From the NCBI RefSeq assembly GCF_003173355.1, contig NZ_QGMY01000005.1, positions 1 to 62,186 of the forward strand: DNA of 62,186 nucleotides, in the 5' to 3' direction. The first letter of the stretch is position 1; the number at the start of each line of letters is the position of its first letter. The notes under the pieces were generated by a model, which worked only from the letters and a program-made list of their open reading frames with translations, was not told the origin of the DNA and made no database searches. The position numbers and the translations under genes were made by a program. This DNA comes from Methanospirillum lacunae. GTDB taxonomy: Archaea > Halobacteriota > Methanomicrobia > Methanomicrobiales > Methanospirillaceae. Below, piece after piece: positions 1-10,365 of this stretch.

Positions 1-1
1 T

Positions 2-2176
2 AATAGTACTGGCTCAAATGTTGCTGATCCAGTTCATACGTTCAATCGAAGCGGTCTTTATTCAGTCAATCTGACTGCCGGTAATAGTTGTGATAATTAT
101 TCTAGTGTATTTCACACAATTTCTGTTGAAAATGAACCTTGTCCAACGGTTGTAGCAAATTTCAGTTCAGATGTAAGTAGTGGTTATGCTCCGTTGACGG
201 TGTCGTTTACGAATCGTTCAACCGGTGGGAACATAACCAGTTGGCAATGGGACTTTGGAGATGGTAGTAGTTACATAAACACTGCTAATGCCGTTCACAT
301 GTATACAACAAATGGGACGTATCTGGCAAATCTGACCGTGTGGAACCGTTGTGGATCTAGTGCAAGTATAAGTCATCCTGTTATAGTAATATCCACCCCT
401 GCAAATGCTCCCACAATTACAAATATTACTCCATCAACAGGTGTGAATACGAGTTCAGTGAATATTACAGCCCTTATCGGATCTAATTTTGAATCTGGTG
501 CCTCAGTGAACCTTACCCGAAATGGTTTTTCAAATATATCTGGTACCAATGTTTCCGTCATAAATTCAAAATTAATTACTTGTTCTCTTCCTATTGAAGG
601 CGTGGTGCCAGGTAATTGGACCGTTGAAGTACAGAATCCGGATGGGCAAAGGGGTCTGTTGCTTCAAGGGTTTACCGTTACTCATGATTCTTGTCCTGAT
701 CTGATTGCATCGTATACTTCAAATATCAGTGAAGGGGCTGCTCCTTTGTCAGTTCTCTTTATTGATTCTTCAAATGGTGGAGTGATTAATTCACGAACCT
801 GGAATTTTGGTGATGGAACTGAAAATGAAACCAATCATACAGTTATTCATACATTTACGAAAAATGGAACCTATTCAGTTTCTCTTCAAGCAAAGAATTC
901 CTGTGGAAACAGTGGACAATTAAGTCATAAAATACAGGTTTCCCCAACATCTGTTCCTGTAAACTATTCAATTTCTGTATTGGCTGATACAGGGGGGGAG
1001 ATCACTCCTTCCGGGGATGTGAAAGTTATATCGGGAGAGAATCAGGTGTTTAACATTAGTTCTCATTCAGGGTATTATATCTCGGATGTTCTTGTAGATG
1101 GAGTGAGTGTGGGAGCCGTTTCCAGTTATTTGTTTACAAATATTACTACAAATCATAGTATTCATGCAAAATTTGACATACATTCCGGGAATTATTCAAT
1201 TATTGCAAGTGCCGGAAGTGGTGGTCTAATTAATCCATCAGGGGTTATTGTTGTTTCTTTTGGATCAGATCAAAAATTTACATTCAGTCCTGATGCTGGA
1301 AAGTTAATATCTGATATTTTGGTTGATAATATTAGTGTGGGTGCAGTAACATCCTATACCTTTACCAATGTAACTTCAAACCATTTGATATCCTCAAAAT
1401 TCAATCAGATTCCAGGAAAATATGGAATCAATTCATCTTCAAATCAATGGGGAAAGATTATTCCAAGTGGGAACAATGCCTATCCTGAAAATTCAAATCA
1501 ATCCTTTATTATGTTGGCAAAACCCGGTACCACATTGACAAATGTGACTGTGGATTCAATAGGAATAGGTCCCATCCGAAATTGGACTTTTACAAATCTA
1601 ACTGAAGAACATTCAATTTTTTCTGAAGGAACTCCTATCCCAGGACAAATATTAGTGTCCTTTATCGCAACACCCCGGTGGGGACCTGTTCCTCTAGATG
1701 TACAGTTTAATAGTCGGTGTCTTGGTGATCCCACATCATTTTTCTGGCAATTTGGTGATGGGGGAACTAGTACAGAACCAAATCCAACTCACAGATATAA
1801 TCTGTCAGGCGTTTATTCGGTCAATCTTCATGCTTCTAATCCAAAGAGTGGGGGGGTGGGGGTATGGAATAAGTACGTTACTGTTACTGATAGTATAATT
1901 CCGGAACCTACAGCGACCCCGGTACCTGAAAGAATAACTCCAATGTTTCAGTTTTCACCCACAAATGGGACAACACCTCTTTCTGTCAGTTTTACTGATA
2001 TGAGTTCAGGATACCCTACTTCCTGGTTATGGGATTTTGGTGATGGTTCCACATCAGAGGATCAAAATCCTGTTCACAAGTATACGACCACAGGATCTTA
2101 TTCAGTTATGTTACAGGCACAAAATAGTGATTATAGTGGAACTGTTACGATCTCTGGTGCAATAACCGTCAGGTAA
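2..2176 (+). CDS. PKD/IPT repeat surface protein, 5' end outside window
   Basis: The reading frame is open from base 2, so the true start and signal peptide lie upstream of the window. The visible part (about 724 residues) is a string of extracellular beta domains: a partial PKD, a second PKD (motif WDFGDG), an IPT/TIG-like domain (about residues 135-225, with ITPSTG), another PKD (WNFGDG), three copies of a divergent InlB-type repeat (each with ISDVLVD or a similar motif, then a TN hinge), and two C-terminal PKD domains. PKD domains are rigid spacer or adhesion modules in archaeal cell-surface proteins. No C-terminal membrane anchor is seen. Codon use is strongly AT-ending, unlike the genes after 8 kb. 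The exact role (sheath, S-layer or adhesin) is not readable from sequence. Confidence 0.85.
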   Translation, partial: NSTGSNVADPVHTFNRSGLYSVNLTAGNSCDNYSSVFHTISVENEPCPTVVANFSSDVSSGYAPLTVSFTNRSTGGNITSWQWDFGDGSSYINTANAVHMYTTNGTYLANLTVWNRCGSSASISHPVIVISTPANAPTITNITPSTGVNTSSVNITALIGSNFESGASVNLTRNGFSNISGTNVSVINSKLITCSLPIEGVVPGNWTVEVQNPDGQRGLLLQGFTVTHDSCPDLIASYTSNISEGAAPLSVLFIDSSNGGVINSRTWNFGDGTENETNHTVIHTFTKNGTYSVSLQAKNSCGNSGQLSHKIQVSPTSVPVNYSISVLADTGGEITPSGDVKVISGENQVFNISSHSGYYISDVLVDGVSVGAVSSYLFTNITTNHSIHAKFDIHSGNYSIIASAGSGGLINPSGVIVVSFGSDQKFTFSPDAGKLISDILVDNISVGAVTSYTFTNVTSNHLISSKFNQIPGKYGINSSSNQWGKIIPSGNNAYPENSNQSFIMLAKPGTTLTNVTVDSIGIGPIRNWTFTNLTEEHSIFSEGTPIPGQILVSFIATPRWGPVPLDVQFNSRCLGDPTSFFWQFGDGGTSTEPNPTHRYNLSGVYSVNLHASNPKSGGVGVWNKYVTVTDSIIPEPTATPVPERITPMFQFSPTNGTTPLSVSFTDMSSGYPTSWLWDFGDGSTSEDQNPVHKYTTTGSYSVMLQAQNSDYSGTVTISGAITVR

Positions 2177-2493
2177 GTAATTTGTATTTTATTTCATACA
2201 TCTTTTGTTTTAATTTATAGTGAGGTTTCCTTTCTATTTTTACAGCTTATCAATATCTGAAACGCAGAGGAATATTAGTTTAATTATCTTGAATATCTCA
2301 CATCTTAACCTGTTCGATCCAGGATTTTTTGCATTTATTTATGATGGTAGGTGAGATTTTGGATTTATAGTGAAGGATATCAGATCTATAAAATTATTCT
2401 AGACTTAATATATATGTCTGATTTGTTTTCTATATCAGCCGTTATATTTTTAATGTTATAATAAAAATACCCCTATAGTTATTGAGGGATGTT
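2177..2493. other. AT-rich intergenic region between two PKD genes
   Basis: This is 317 bases without a credible ORF. It is very AT-rich and has several TATA-like stretches (for example around 2406-2415 and 2442-2450) that could serve as the promoter of the next gene. The GAGG at about 2483-2487 precedes the ATG at 2494 with normal spacing. No repeat, RNA gene or convincing hairpin terminator was seen; T-rich runs just after 2176 may end the upstream transcript. Confidence 0.5.
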
Positions 2494-3927
2494 ATGCGTT
2501 CATTAGGGATGGGTATTATAATTCTTGGAATTCTGCTTTTGCCGGCTCTTGTATTAGCAGGTTCTGTTGAAATTTCTCCTGATTATCTGTTTAAAGATAT
2601 GCCGGTAACAATCAGTTATCCTGCGTTTTCTAGCGGAGATCAAATTCTGGTTGGATTTGATGCTGGATTTACCCCAGAGACAACTGGGATGCAGGGACTG
2701 ACTGCAAGTAGTATTGAAGTACCCTTCTCACTAAGTCCCGGCACAATCGCTTCTGTTGAAGGTATTCTCTTTAATAATTCCACGCAGTCATTTATATCTG
2801 ACACGAATGAGACGGTTAATGCTGGAACGTATGGTGTAAGGGTGTTGAAAGCAGTCAGTACCACTGGAACGTCACTTAACCTTTCATGGATGCTTGGAGG
2901 TTACTCATCTGGAAGTGTATCTGCAGGTCAGATTATCTTTGTTCCTTCTTTTTCTCCCAAAGCAGGATTACTTAATATTACAACTAAGTTTGGAAGTGTT
3001 ACGAAAAGTAAATTAATTCCTTATAATCTGAGTGTTGCTGCACCTGCTATCTCATCAAATAATATATCTCTAATTACAGGACAGAGTGGATATGGCAATG
3101 TTACAATAACGGGCCTTACAACTGGTCTATCTCTGTACAATATTACACTCAAACTGGGTACCAGTATCGTTGGCAATTTTACAAATGTTACAACTCCAAA
3201 TGGAGTTACACTAGTATCAAACTCCACATTGCCAGCATCTGTCGTTACAGTAAACGCTACTACTTCTATGACTGGGGATGTAACTATCGCAAAGGCATTA
3301 AATTTGACATATAAGGGACTTGTTGCCGGTTCATCTCCAATCAATGTAACCATCAATAGTATGAAAGATGTAAATGGGACTGATATTAATGCGGTTCAGG
3401 TAACAAATGGAACATTTACTGTTACTTCTCCCCCTTTGCCCGGGGCTGAGTTTACCGGAACCCCGACAACAGGAATCATACCTTTTAATGTTTCATTCCT
3501 GTATACCTCGCCGGACAGTCCAATTGGGTTTAACTGGAGTTTCGATGATGGCACTATGAATAATACCCAAACAGATCCAACTCACACATACTGGGTATCA
3601 GGTTCTCACGATGTTACATTGACTGTTCTGGGTGCCACTGATAATAATACCAATGTAAAACATGATTACATTAAGGCCAGGCAGGTCCCAGTGTGGTTTA
3701 TGGGTAATGTTACTTCGGGTAAAGCATCACTTTCTGTAAGTTTTAATGGTAGTTCTATCAGTCCGATGCAATCCTGGGTCTATTACTTTGGGGATGGTGG
3801 AGTAGGTTATGAGCAGAATATGACCCATAGATACAATACAGCTGGAGTGTACACAGTTCGGGCAGAGGCGATGATAGGTAATGCACGTAACAGTGCGGTA
3901 AGAAACCAGTATATTTCTGTGACTTAA
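2494..3927 (+). CDS. Secreted protein with two C-terminal PKD domains
   Basis: About 477 residues. The ATG at 2494 is preferred over the in-frame TTG at 2482: a GAGG sits about 7 bases ahead of it, and the product then opens with a compact signal peptide (MRSLGMGIIILGILLLPALVLAG). Roughly residues 25-320 form an Asn/Thr/Ser-rich beta region of unknown family with many N-X-S/T sequons. Two PKD-like domains follow (about 325-400 with the variant FDDG, and 405-475 with FGDGG). The FDDG variant departs from the usual FGDG. It ends directly after the last PKD with no anchor. Probably a glycosylated surface protein paralogous to its neighbours; its partner is unknown. Confidence 0.8.
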   Translation: MRSLGMGIIILGILLLPALVLAGSVEISPDYLFKDMPVTISYPAFSSGDQILVGFDAGFTPETTGMQGLTASSIEVPFSLSPGTIASVEGILFNNSTQSFISDTNETVNAGTYGVRVLKAVSTTGTSLNLSWMLGGYSSGSVSAGQIIFVPSFSPKAGLLNITTKFGSVTKSKLIPYNLSVAAPAISSNNISLITGQSGYGNVTITGLTTGLSLYNITLKLGTSIVGNFTNVTTPNGVTLVSNSTLPASVVTVNATTSMTGDVTIAKALNLTYKGLVAGSSPINVTINSMKDVNGTDINAVQVTNGTFTVTSPPLPGAEFTGTPTTGIIPFNVSFLYTSPDSPIGFNWSFDDGTMNNTQTDPTHTYWVSGSHDVTLTVLGATDNNTNVKHDYIKARQVPVWFMGNVTSGKASLSVSFNGSSISPMQSWVYYFGDGGVGYEQNMTHRYNTAGVYTVRAEAMIGNARNSAVRNQYISVT

Positions 3928-4429
3928 TTAATCATAAGAAATTTATTTTCATATGTAGATCTGATATTTAAGTGTTTATTTTCTTTTGATTTTCCATTTT
4001 TGGTGATAAACCATAATAATATCAATCTACTTATTTTTAAGTTATCAAATATTTACGGGGGTTAATGTTTGAGGCAATTTATAATTATTTAAGTTGTTAT
4101 GCAGGCATACGTAGTCCTTTTATTTAACTGTTAGAAATTGCCTGAATTCATGAATGTTAAGGTTATATTCTGTCATGTTTTTGACTAAACATATATCCTT
4201 TGATTATTCATTAGGTTATTTTAAAATCTATGATAATTAGGAATATATCTTTTAATTTTTGTGTTGGGTAATTAAATACGAACATTAATATTAAATGAAT
4301 GATAAAACCCCACCATACATATATCCCAGATAGGACTCACATTTCAGGGGCTTATCTGATGGGATGCATTAGTTTTGATGTGGGGTTGCTATATGACTAC
4401 TATTTCGATTTGTTTTATTCGGTGAAATA
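3928..4429. other. 502-base AT-rich gap with probable promoter and folded leader
   Basis: No credible ORF is present. The first 350 bases are very AT-rich. A TATA-like run lies near 4283-4295 (ATTAATATTAAAT). About 20 bases further on begins a segment with nested inverted repeats (4306-4388, listed separately), followed by the GGTGA at 4421 ahead of the ATG at 4430. The arrangement suggests a promoter near 4285 and a leader of roughly 110-120 nt. T-rich stretches just after 3927 may terminate the upstream gene. Confidence 0.45.
4306..4388 (+). promoter_or_regulatory. Nested inverted repeats in the leader of a PKD gene
   Basis: An outer arm AACCCCAC (about 4306-4314) is the exact reverse complement of GTGGGGTT (about 4379-4387). 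Inside it, CCCAGATA pairs with TATCTGATGGG (CAGATA/TATCTG plus CCC/GGG with a two-base bulge). The segment lies where the 5' UTR of the gene at 4430 should be, so it could fold as an RNA leader. It matches no riboswitch class I recognise. Pairing is seen directly; function is inferred. Confidence 0.4.
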
Positions 4430-6655
4430 ATGAAAAATTCTGGTGGGAAGAGAAGTGGAGGTCTTTTTCTTGCAAAGGTCTTTAGCTGTATTGTGTGTAT
4501 AATCTGCTTTTCAGGTGTGGTATTTGGTGAGGATATCTATGCCCGTTTTGCAGCCGTTCCTGACTCTGGTCCAGCTCCTCTTAATGTTACCTTTGTTGAT
4601 CAGTCTGAAGGGAATCCAACATACTATCGCTGGGATTTGGATGGGAATGGAACATGGGATCCAGATGCTTCAGACAACCGGAATCCCTCGCATACCTATA
4701 CTACGCCCGGTATGTACGATGTCTGCATGACGGTCTGGAATGGAACATTAGTGACTAGTAATAGTACTGGAACGATACGAGTTTATGAGTCGGTGAAAGG
4801 AAATTTAAGTGCTAACTTTGCAGCTTCACCAAGGTCTGGTTATCCACCATTAAATGTATCCTTTATTGATCAGTCTTCAAGTGCTTTGAATTGGACCTGG
4901 ATATTTGATATTAACAGTTCTTCTACTTTAGATTCTGAAATGCATTTGCAGAATCCTGTACACACCTATACAAATCCGGGGTGGTATACGGTGATGTTGA
5001 ATGTTAGTGATAACTATTCTGCTGATAAGGGAAGACTTTCATCATTGTCTCAGGAGAATTTTATTCATGTTCTTCCCATTCCAAAGCCGCAACCTGATTT
5101 TGTAGCATCACCTCAATCAGGGACAAGTAATTTGACAGTAACCTTTACAGATCTGACCCCAATAACCAGTGAATTCTTTGGAAACCTTTCTCCTGATTTG
5201 TGGCAATATTCATATGATTGGGATTTTGGTGATGATTCTCTTAACTCAAGCGAAAAAAATCCAGTTCACACGTACACTAAAAAAGGACTTTTTAATGTTT
5301 CTGTTGGTGTGACAGGTCCTGGTGGAATGACTCTGATAAGTAAAAATGGATATATTGCAGTTGATACTCCCCCTGCACCTCTTGCTGATTTTACCGTTTC
5401 ACCTTCTAATGGTACTGTTCCCCTAACTGTTAACTTCATTGGTCTAGCTGAAGGAACCGGTCATCTCACATATCTGTGGAATTTCGGAGACAACTCTACC
5501 ATCGTTTCCGGACGTAATCCAGTTCATGTCTACTCAAATCCAGGTTCATATAATGTCTCACTAGAGGTGAGTGATGGTTCAAAAACAGGTTCAGTAATTA
5601 GAAATAACAGTGTCATCGCCCGTGAACCTGCTCCTCTCTCTGCGATGTTCACGGCAACTCCCAGGAATGGTACAGCTCCCCTGCAGGTCTCCTTTATTGA
5701 TCAATCCTATAGTGAAACACCATTAACTTACAATTGGTCTTTCGGTGATGGTTCACTAATTAACCATGATAAAAACCCGGTCCATATTTATACCCAGGAA
5801 GGGGTGTATGGCGTCTCGCTTCAGGTTAAAGGAGGGAACACCTCGAACGTGATAAACCAGAGTAATTTCATTACTGTGGAGAAACCAGCTCTGCATAAGG
5901 CCGATTTTACTGCGGTTCCGGTTGAAGGGCCTGTACCCCTCATCGTTTCATTTGTTGATCAATCAACAGGAACAGGGCCGTTTACGTATTTGTGGGACTT
6001 TGGTGATGGATCAGGACAAGTAACTGATAAGAATCCTAGCCATACCTATGAAATTCCTGGTTTGTATACAGTTAATGAAACCGTAAACAGTTCGGCTGGT
6101 TCAATACTTGTCTCAAAGGAGAGGTTAGTGAATGCAACAACAGCTATTGAATCACGGCCAGTCTATGCCAATTTTAGCGCAATTTCAACCAGGGGAGTGG
6201 CTCCGTTTAATGTGCAGTTTATGGATCTGTCCTCCGGACCAGTTGCAGCATGGAAATGGACATTTGGTGATGGGAGTTCTGTTACAGAACAGGGACCCAA
6301 TCACACGTATGTAAAACCTGGTGTTTATGATGTCAGCCTAGATGTCTTTAACAAGTCCGGAGTATCCAATACCATAACAAGTTCGAAATTTATTACTGCA
6401 TTGAGTCCTGCTGTAACAACAAAAATTACTCTGGTGTACGCTGATCTTTCAAACAAGAAAAAGATTCAGTTTTTTGATAATTCCGAAGGCGTTGGTATAA
6501 ACAGTTGGATATGGGACTTTGGTGATGGATCTGATGAATCAGAAATTCAAAATCCGTTCCATGAATTCGCTACTAGTGGAACCTTCCCGATCAAGTTGAC
6601 AATTTCCAACGGCTATGCTTCTGATAGCAATACATTTTATGTAAAAATCAAATAA
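4430..6655 (+). CDS. Secreted protein built of about eight PKD domains
   Basis: 741 residues, starting at an ATG behind GGTGA. An N-terminal signal sequence (hydrophobic segment about residues 15-33, ending VVFG) leads into about eight PKD repeats of 80-90 residues that fill the whole protein. The repeat signature is a DF/NF.A.P.SG.APL.V.F.DQS start and a W.FGDGS core, then NP.H.Y..PG.Y.V. The first repeat carries a Ca-binding-like DLDGNGTWDPDA variant rather than FGDG. There is no C-terminal membrane segment or sorting motif. The near-continuous PKD composition suggests an extended stalk or filament-like surface protein. It is a separate transcription unit with its own long leader. Confidence 0.85.
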   Translation: MKNSGGKRSGGLFLAKVFSCIVCIICFSGVVFGEDIYARFAAVPDSGPAPLNVTFVDQSEGNPTYYRWDLDGNGTWDPDASDNRNPSHTYTTPGMYDVCMTVWNGTLVTSNSTGTIRVYESVKGNLSANFAASPRSGYPPLNVSFIDQSSSALNWTWIFDINSSSTLDSEMHLQNPVHTYTNPGWYTVMLNVSDNYSADKGRLSSLSQENFIHVLPIPKPQPDFVASPQSGTSNLTVTFTDLTPITSEFFGNLSPDLWQYSYDWDFGDDSLNSSEKNPVHTYTKKGLFNVSVGVTGPGGMTLISKNGYIAVDTPPAPLADFTVSPSNGTVPLTVNFIGLAEGTGHLTYLWNFGDNSTIVSGRNPVHVYSNPGSYNVSLEVSDGSKTGSVIRNNSVIAREPAPLSAMFTATPRNGTAPLQVSFIDQSYSETPLTYNWSFGDGSLINHDKNPVHIYTQEGVYGVSLQVKGGNTSNVINQSNFITVEKPALHKADFTAVPVEGPVPLIVSFVDQSTGTGPFTYLWDFGDGSGQVTDKNPSHTYEIPGLYTVNETVNSSAGSILVSKERLVNATTAIESRPVYANFSAISTRGVAPFNVQFMDLSSGPVAAWKWTFGDGSSVTEQGPNHTYVKPGVYDVSLDVFNKSGVSNTITSSKFITALSPAVTTKITLVYADLSNKKKIQFFDNSEGVGINSWIWDFGDGSDESEIQNPFHEFATSGTFPIKLTISNGYASDSNTFYVKIK

Positions 6656-6702
6656 CGTAATTTTCTCTTTTTTTACTCAGAACAAATTTTTCCGGATTCC
6701 AA

Positions 6703-6735
6703 TGGAAAAATTTATATTTGAATTATTATAAATAC
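6703..6735 (+). promoter_or_regulatory. Probable promoter of the 6904 PKD gene, shared with 10630
   Basis: The 20-base block at 6703-6722 has TTTATATT at its core. It differs at only two positions from the block at 10630-10649 upstream of the next PKD gene, and both are followed by an AT-rich run and a TATTAT..GAAT.G.GGGT-like stretch. TATA-like TTTATATT and TTATAAATA would place transcription starts near 6740-6760. Confidence 0.45.
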
Positions 6736-6903
6736 AATGTCTATTATTCGGAATTGTGGGGTTAAACTGACTTCAGGTTCTGCATCGCTTTAAAATTAAA
6801 ATTTGGAGTAATATCCGGGTTTTAATGAAGAGAGGCGGGGAGCAGGGTGATCAAAGTTTTCCCGTTCGGATGGTGTTATGAAATGTTGTCAGGATGGTTT
6901 AAT

Positions 6904-9900
6904 ATGGGGAAATACATGAGATTGGGAGTTATCTCAATCATACTATTATGCATGCTGGCTGGTCTGGCATCAGCATCAGTAGCAATTGCCGGGCCTACTA
7001 CGGTCACCCGCGGTGGTGTGAGTGATGGGCAACCAAATGTGGATGGCTTTTTCAATCTCTCAATAAGTGGGAATGATTCTGCTAGTGTTCCAATGCATCT
7101 CGGGTTGGTTGTCATTCCGCAGACGATGACAGGAGATATCTGTGATCGTCCACCATATCTGATTAATAATTCTATTGTTGGAGATACTCTTGTTCTTGGT
7201 GATGATGCGAAAATATGGCCTGAAGACTATAGTAATCCATATTATTTTAGCAAGGTATCACCAAATGGAGTCGATAGTCCATCTGTAGGACCTTGGACAG
7301 TGCCTTGGAATGGAACTCATTACTATGGTGCGATAAATACGAACAACACCACCGTCATGGTTGGGACTCTCTATCCTGATGATGGTACTAATGAATTTGT
7401 ATCATCCAGCTTGAAGCCTGGAAGTTATACCTACCATTTACAATCTGATTTCAAACAGAGTGTCCCTGGAAGCGATTCACAGGACTTCAATGTGACGGTA
7501 ACCTATGGTGCTGTTACTGCTGGAGCATACAACTTTACATCCTGGAGTCAGGGCTCATTAGTTCCGATTTCTACTATTCAGTCAGGTCACACGGTTATGC
7601 TTCAGGGAACTAACACTGATACTAAAACCACATACCTATGGGTAGGGGGCGAAGGTCTTCCGAAGTGTGGTCAGTTCTTAGGTGCGTTAACTGTAGAGCC
7701 CCAGCCCACAGACAATAAAGGTGCATTCATGAATGGAACCTGGTATTATCAGTGGGAAGCCCCCTGTACCGGTGGAAATTACACCGTTTATGCTTCTAGC
7801 GTAAATTCATCTGATGTTGTTCCGCGTCTCAAAAATAAGTATGCACTTGAAAGTTGCAGTGCAAGTTGCAGCGAAGGAGGTATCTGTGGATTATATAACT
7901 GTCCTACCTGTGGACCTACACCTGCAACAATTTCAATAAAAGTAACCGAACCTGAATTTAACTTTACAGTTCCAGAGATCGTGGATCGATGTTGTTGTGC
8001 AGCTTTCCCTTGTGGTGCAACCGATCCTATGACCTCAATAAACCTGACCGGTTATACCGGAACACCACAACAGCCAGTTAGAGTCTGGTTATTTGGTAAC
8101 AGTTGGATGGGGTCAGCCCCGTACCTGGTGAGTAATTTCACTTCAGGAGTTGATTCACAAGGAACATTTGATCTGGATGTCAGGACATTATTCTCTACAA
8201 ATGGGAATCACATACCCTTCTGTGAGTTAGATGCAGGTGAATACAACCTTGTTATTCAGATACCTGGATGTAACTCGTCAGCAATTGATGTAGGTCCTTC
8301 ATATATCTCTAAGGATTTAGTTGGATACAAAGCGTATCAGGCGTTAATTACTAAACTAAATGACAGGGGTCAGGCTCTCTGCCCGGTATGTCCGAAGGTT
8401 ACTGACAAATATGTCACACTAAAGTTTACCATCAGAGACATCTGTAATGGTGGTTCCGCTGATTTTAATGGAACTCCAACTTCAGGTCTTGTAAAACTCC
8501 CGGTTCAGTTCACTGATTTATCCACTTTTATGGGTACATCCTGGTCATGGGACTTTGGTGATAATGCAACCTCAAATGAAACTAATCCTCTCCATGTTTA
8601 TACAACACCGGGCAATTACACGGTAACTCTGAAGGTTTCCAACGGGACAATCACCAAGGAGCAAAAGAAGTTTGACTATATCAAAGTCAGTGAAGTCCCT
8701 TCAAAGTACTTCGAGCCTGTAGCAAACTTCACCTATTCAATCACCCATGATACAACTGGAGAAGTTCAGTTTATCGATCAGTCATTTGGCTCAACGCCAC
8801 TGACCTACTCTTGGAACTTTGGAGATAACTCAACCAGTACCAACGTTAGTCCTTTCCACCAGTTCTTTGCCCTGGGTATCTATTCCGTCACACTTACTGT
8901 GACTGATACCCATGGAAAGGTAAGCAACATCACACAGCAGATCAACGTCAATGCAGTTCCGATCTATAGTTCACCGGTTGCGAACTTTACCTATGTTCCA
9001 AAGAATGTAGATCCGATGACCATCCAGTTCATTGATCAGTCGTTCAGCTCCACTGATCTCTGGTATCTCTGGAACTTTGGTGACGGGACAAACAGTACTG
9101 ATAAGGTTCCGGCACACACCTACACTACAGCAGCGACGTACAATGTCTCTCTGACGGTAACTGATCAGTATGACAATGCCTCGACTGCTTCACAGTCGAT
9201 TCAGGTTCCGGTGACACCAGGTGGCCTGCCAAACATCGACTTTACAGCCGATATCACAAGTGGACAGTACCCGTTAACCGTGCAGTTCCTTGATAACACC
9301 ACGACTACATGGGCCGACTCCTGGCAATGGAACTTTGGCGATGGTGCAGTGTCCTCACTCCGTAGTCCTTCTCACACCTACACCACTCCAGGTCAATACA
9401 CCGTTACCCTCAGGGCGGCGAATGTCAATGGTGAAGGGAATGAGATGACTAAGGAGAACTATATAATAGTTCAGAATCATCCACCGGTTATCGCTGCAAC
9501 AGCAGACCCGATGAGTGGTAACTTCCCGCTTAAGGTAGAATTCACTGCAAATGCAACCGTTAATAACAAGACTGTTGAGCAATCCGCTCCTTTGATCAAG
9601 ACTTGGATCTGGGAGTTTGGAGACTCTAGCACGACTTCAGAGCAGAACCCGACCCATGTCTATGAGACTCCGGGTAACTACAATGTAACTGTCCTCTGCC
9701 AGCTTGTTGATGGAGTAAGTTCGCAGATTGATGTAGGAACAATCAAAGTAGGGCCTCAACCTTATGCAAACTTCTATTGGGATTATCTGGATAAGGATGA
9801 GACCTGCTGTTACCTGGTAAAGTTCACCGACACATCAGTTGGGGCAGCCTCTTGGAACTGGGACTTTGGCGATGGTCTGACTTCCATCGAGCAGAATCCA

Positions 9901-10290
9901 ACCCACCGGTTCAAGGAAGTTGGTTCATATAATGTCACTCTGACCATCAAGGATAGCAGTAGTGCAACCAGCATTATGACTAAGACTGTTCAGATCACTT
10001 CCGGGTATACTACTCCTACCCCAACCCCGACTCCAACACCGGTGCCGGGACAGGTGATTGCAGACTTTACCTCGAAGGCCACAGCAACACGAACAATAGC
10101 ATTTACTGATGTTTCAACCGGAGAAATCAATGGTTCAACAACCTGGAGCTGGAGCTTCGGAGATGGAACCATCGCTTCTATTCAGAATCCGATTCATCTC
10201 TATCCGACTGATGGTCAGTACACAGTTGTTCTGACAGTTTCAAACGGCCAATTCAGTGATTCTGAATCCAAGACCATTGGTGTCAGATAA
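6904..10290 (+). CDS. Large Cys-rich secreted protein with seven C-terminal PKD domains
   Basis: About 1128 residues from the ATG at 6904, which gives a clean signal peptide (hydrophobic stretch ending LAGLASA). GTG 6847 and ATG 6883 are in-frame alternatives. The N-terminal half contains Ig-like beta modules with conserved cysteine motifs also found in the next two genes: CDRPP (near residue 75), a CSASC...CGLYNCPTC cluster, and RCCCAAFPCG. Each RCCC-type motif is followed by a VWLFG beta domain. The C-terminal half has seven PKD repeats (core W.FGD), with a TPTPTPTPTP hinge before the last. Family knowledge: such Methanomicrobiales proteins are cell-envelope components. The Cys clusters could form disulfides or bind metal; sequence alone does not decide. 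Confidence 0.85.
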   Translation: MGKYMRLGVISIILLCMLAGLASASVAIAGPTTVTRGGVSDGQPNVDGFFNLSISGNDSASVPMHLGLVVIPQTMTGDICDRPPYLINNSIVGDTLVLGDDAKIWPEDYSNPYYFSKVSPNGVDSPSVGPWTVPWNGTHYYGAINTNNTTVMVGTLYPDDGTNEFVSSSLKPGSYTYHLQSDFKQSVPGSDSQDFNVTVTYGAVTAGAYNFTSWSQGSLVPISTIQSGHTVMLQGTNTDTKTTYLWVGGEGLPKCGQFLGALTVEPQPTDNKGAFMNGTWYYQWEAPCTGGNYTVYASSVNSSDVVPRLKNKYALESCSASCSEGGICGLYNCPTCGPTPATISIKVTEPEFNFTVPEIVDRCCCAAFPCGATDPMTSINLTGYTGTPQQPVRVWLFGNSWMGSAPYLVSNFTSGVDSQGTFDLDVRTLFSTNGNHIPFCELDAGEYNLVIQIPGCNSSAIDVGPSYISKDLVGYKAYQALITKLNDRGQALCPVCPKVTDKYVTLKFTIRDICNGGSADFNGTPTSGLVKLPVQFTDLSTFMGTSWSWDFGDNATSNETNPLHVYTTPGNYTVTLKVSNGTITKEQKKFDYIKVSEVPSKYFEPVANFTYSITHDTTGEVQFIDQSFGSTPLTYSWNFGDNSTSTNVSPFHQFFALGIYSVTLTVTDTHGKVSNITQQINVNAVPIYSSPVANFTYVPKNVDPMTIQFIDQSFSSTDLWYLWNFGDGTNSTDKVPAHTYTTAATYNVSLTVTDQYDNASTASQSIQVPVTPGGLPNIDFTADITSGQYPLTVQFLDNTTTTWADSWQWNFGDGAVSSLRSPSHTYTTPGQYTVTLRAANVNGEGNEMTKENYIIVQNHPPVIAATADPMSGNFPLKVEFTANATVNNKTVEQSAPLIKTWIWEFGDSSTTSEQNPTHVYETPGNYNVTVLCQLVDGVSSQIDVGTIKVGPQPYANFYWDYLDKDETCCYLVKFTDTSVGAASWNWDFGDGLTSIEQNPTHRFKEVGSYNVTLTIKDSSSATSIMTKTVQITSGYTTPTPTPTPTPVPGQVIADFTSKATATRTIAFTDVSTGEINGSTTWSWSFGDGTIASIQNPIHLYPTDGQYTVVLTVSNGQFSDSESKTIGVR

Positions 10291-10365
10291 TTCTGAATTC
10301 TCATATTCTTTTTTAATATTGTAATCCTGACTGCGCACCAGCATTTTTCAGCCCGCAGCAAGGCG

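Noticed and set aside
10018-10045. Tandem repeat array at the Thr-Pro run
   Set aside because: It encodes the short TPTPTPTP hinge between two PKD domains and is only about 28 bases long.
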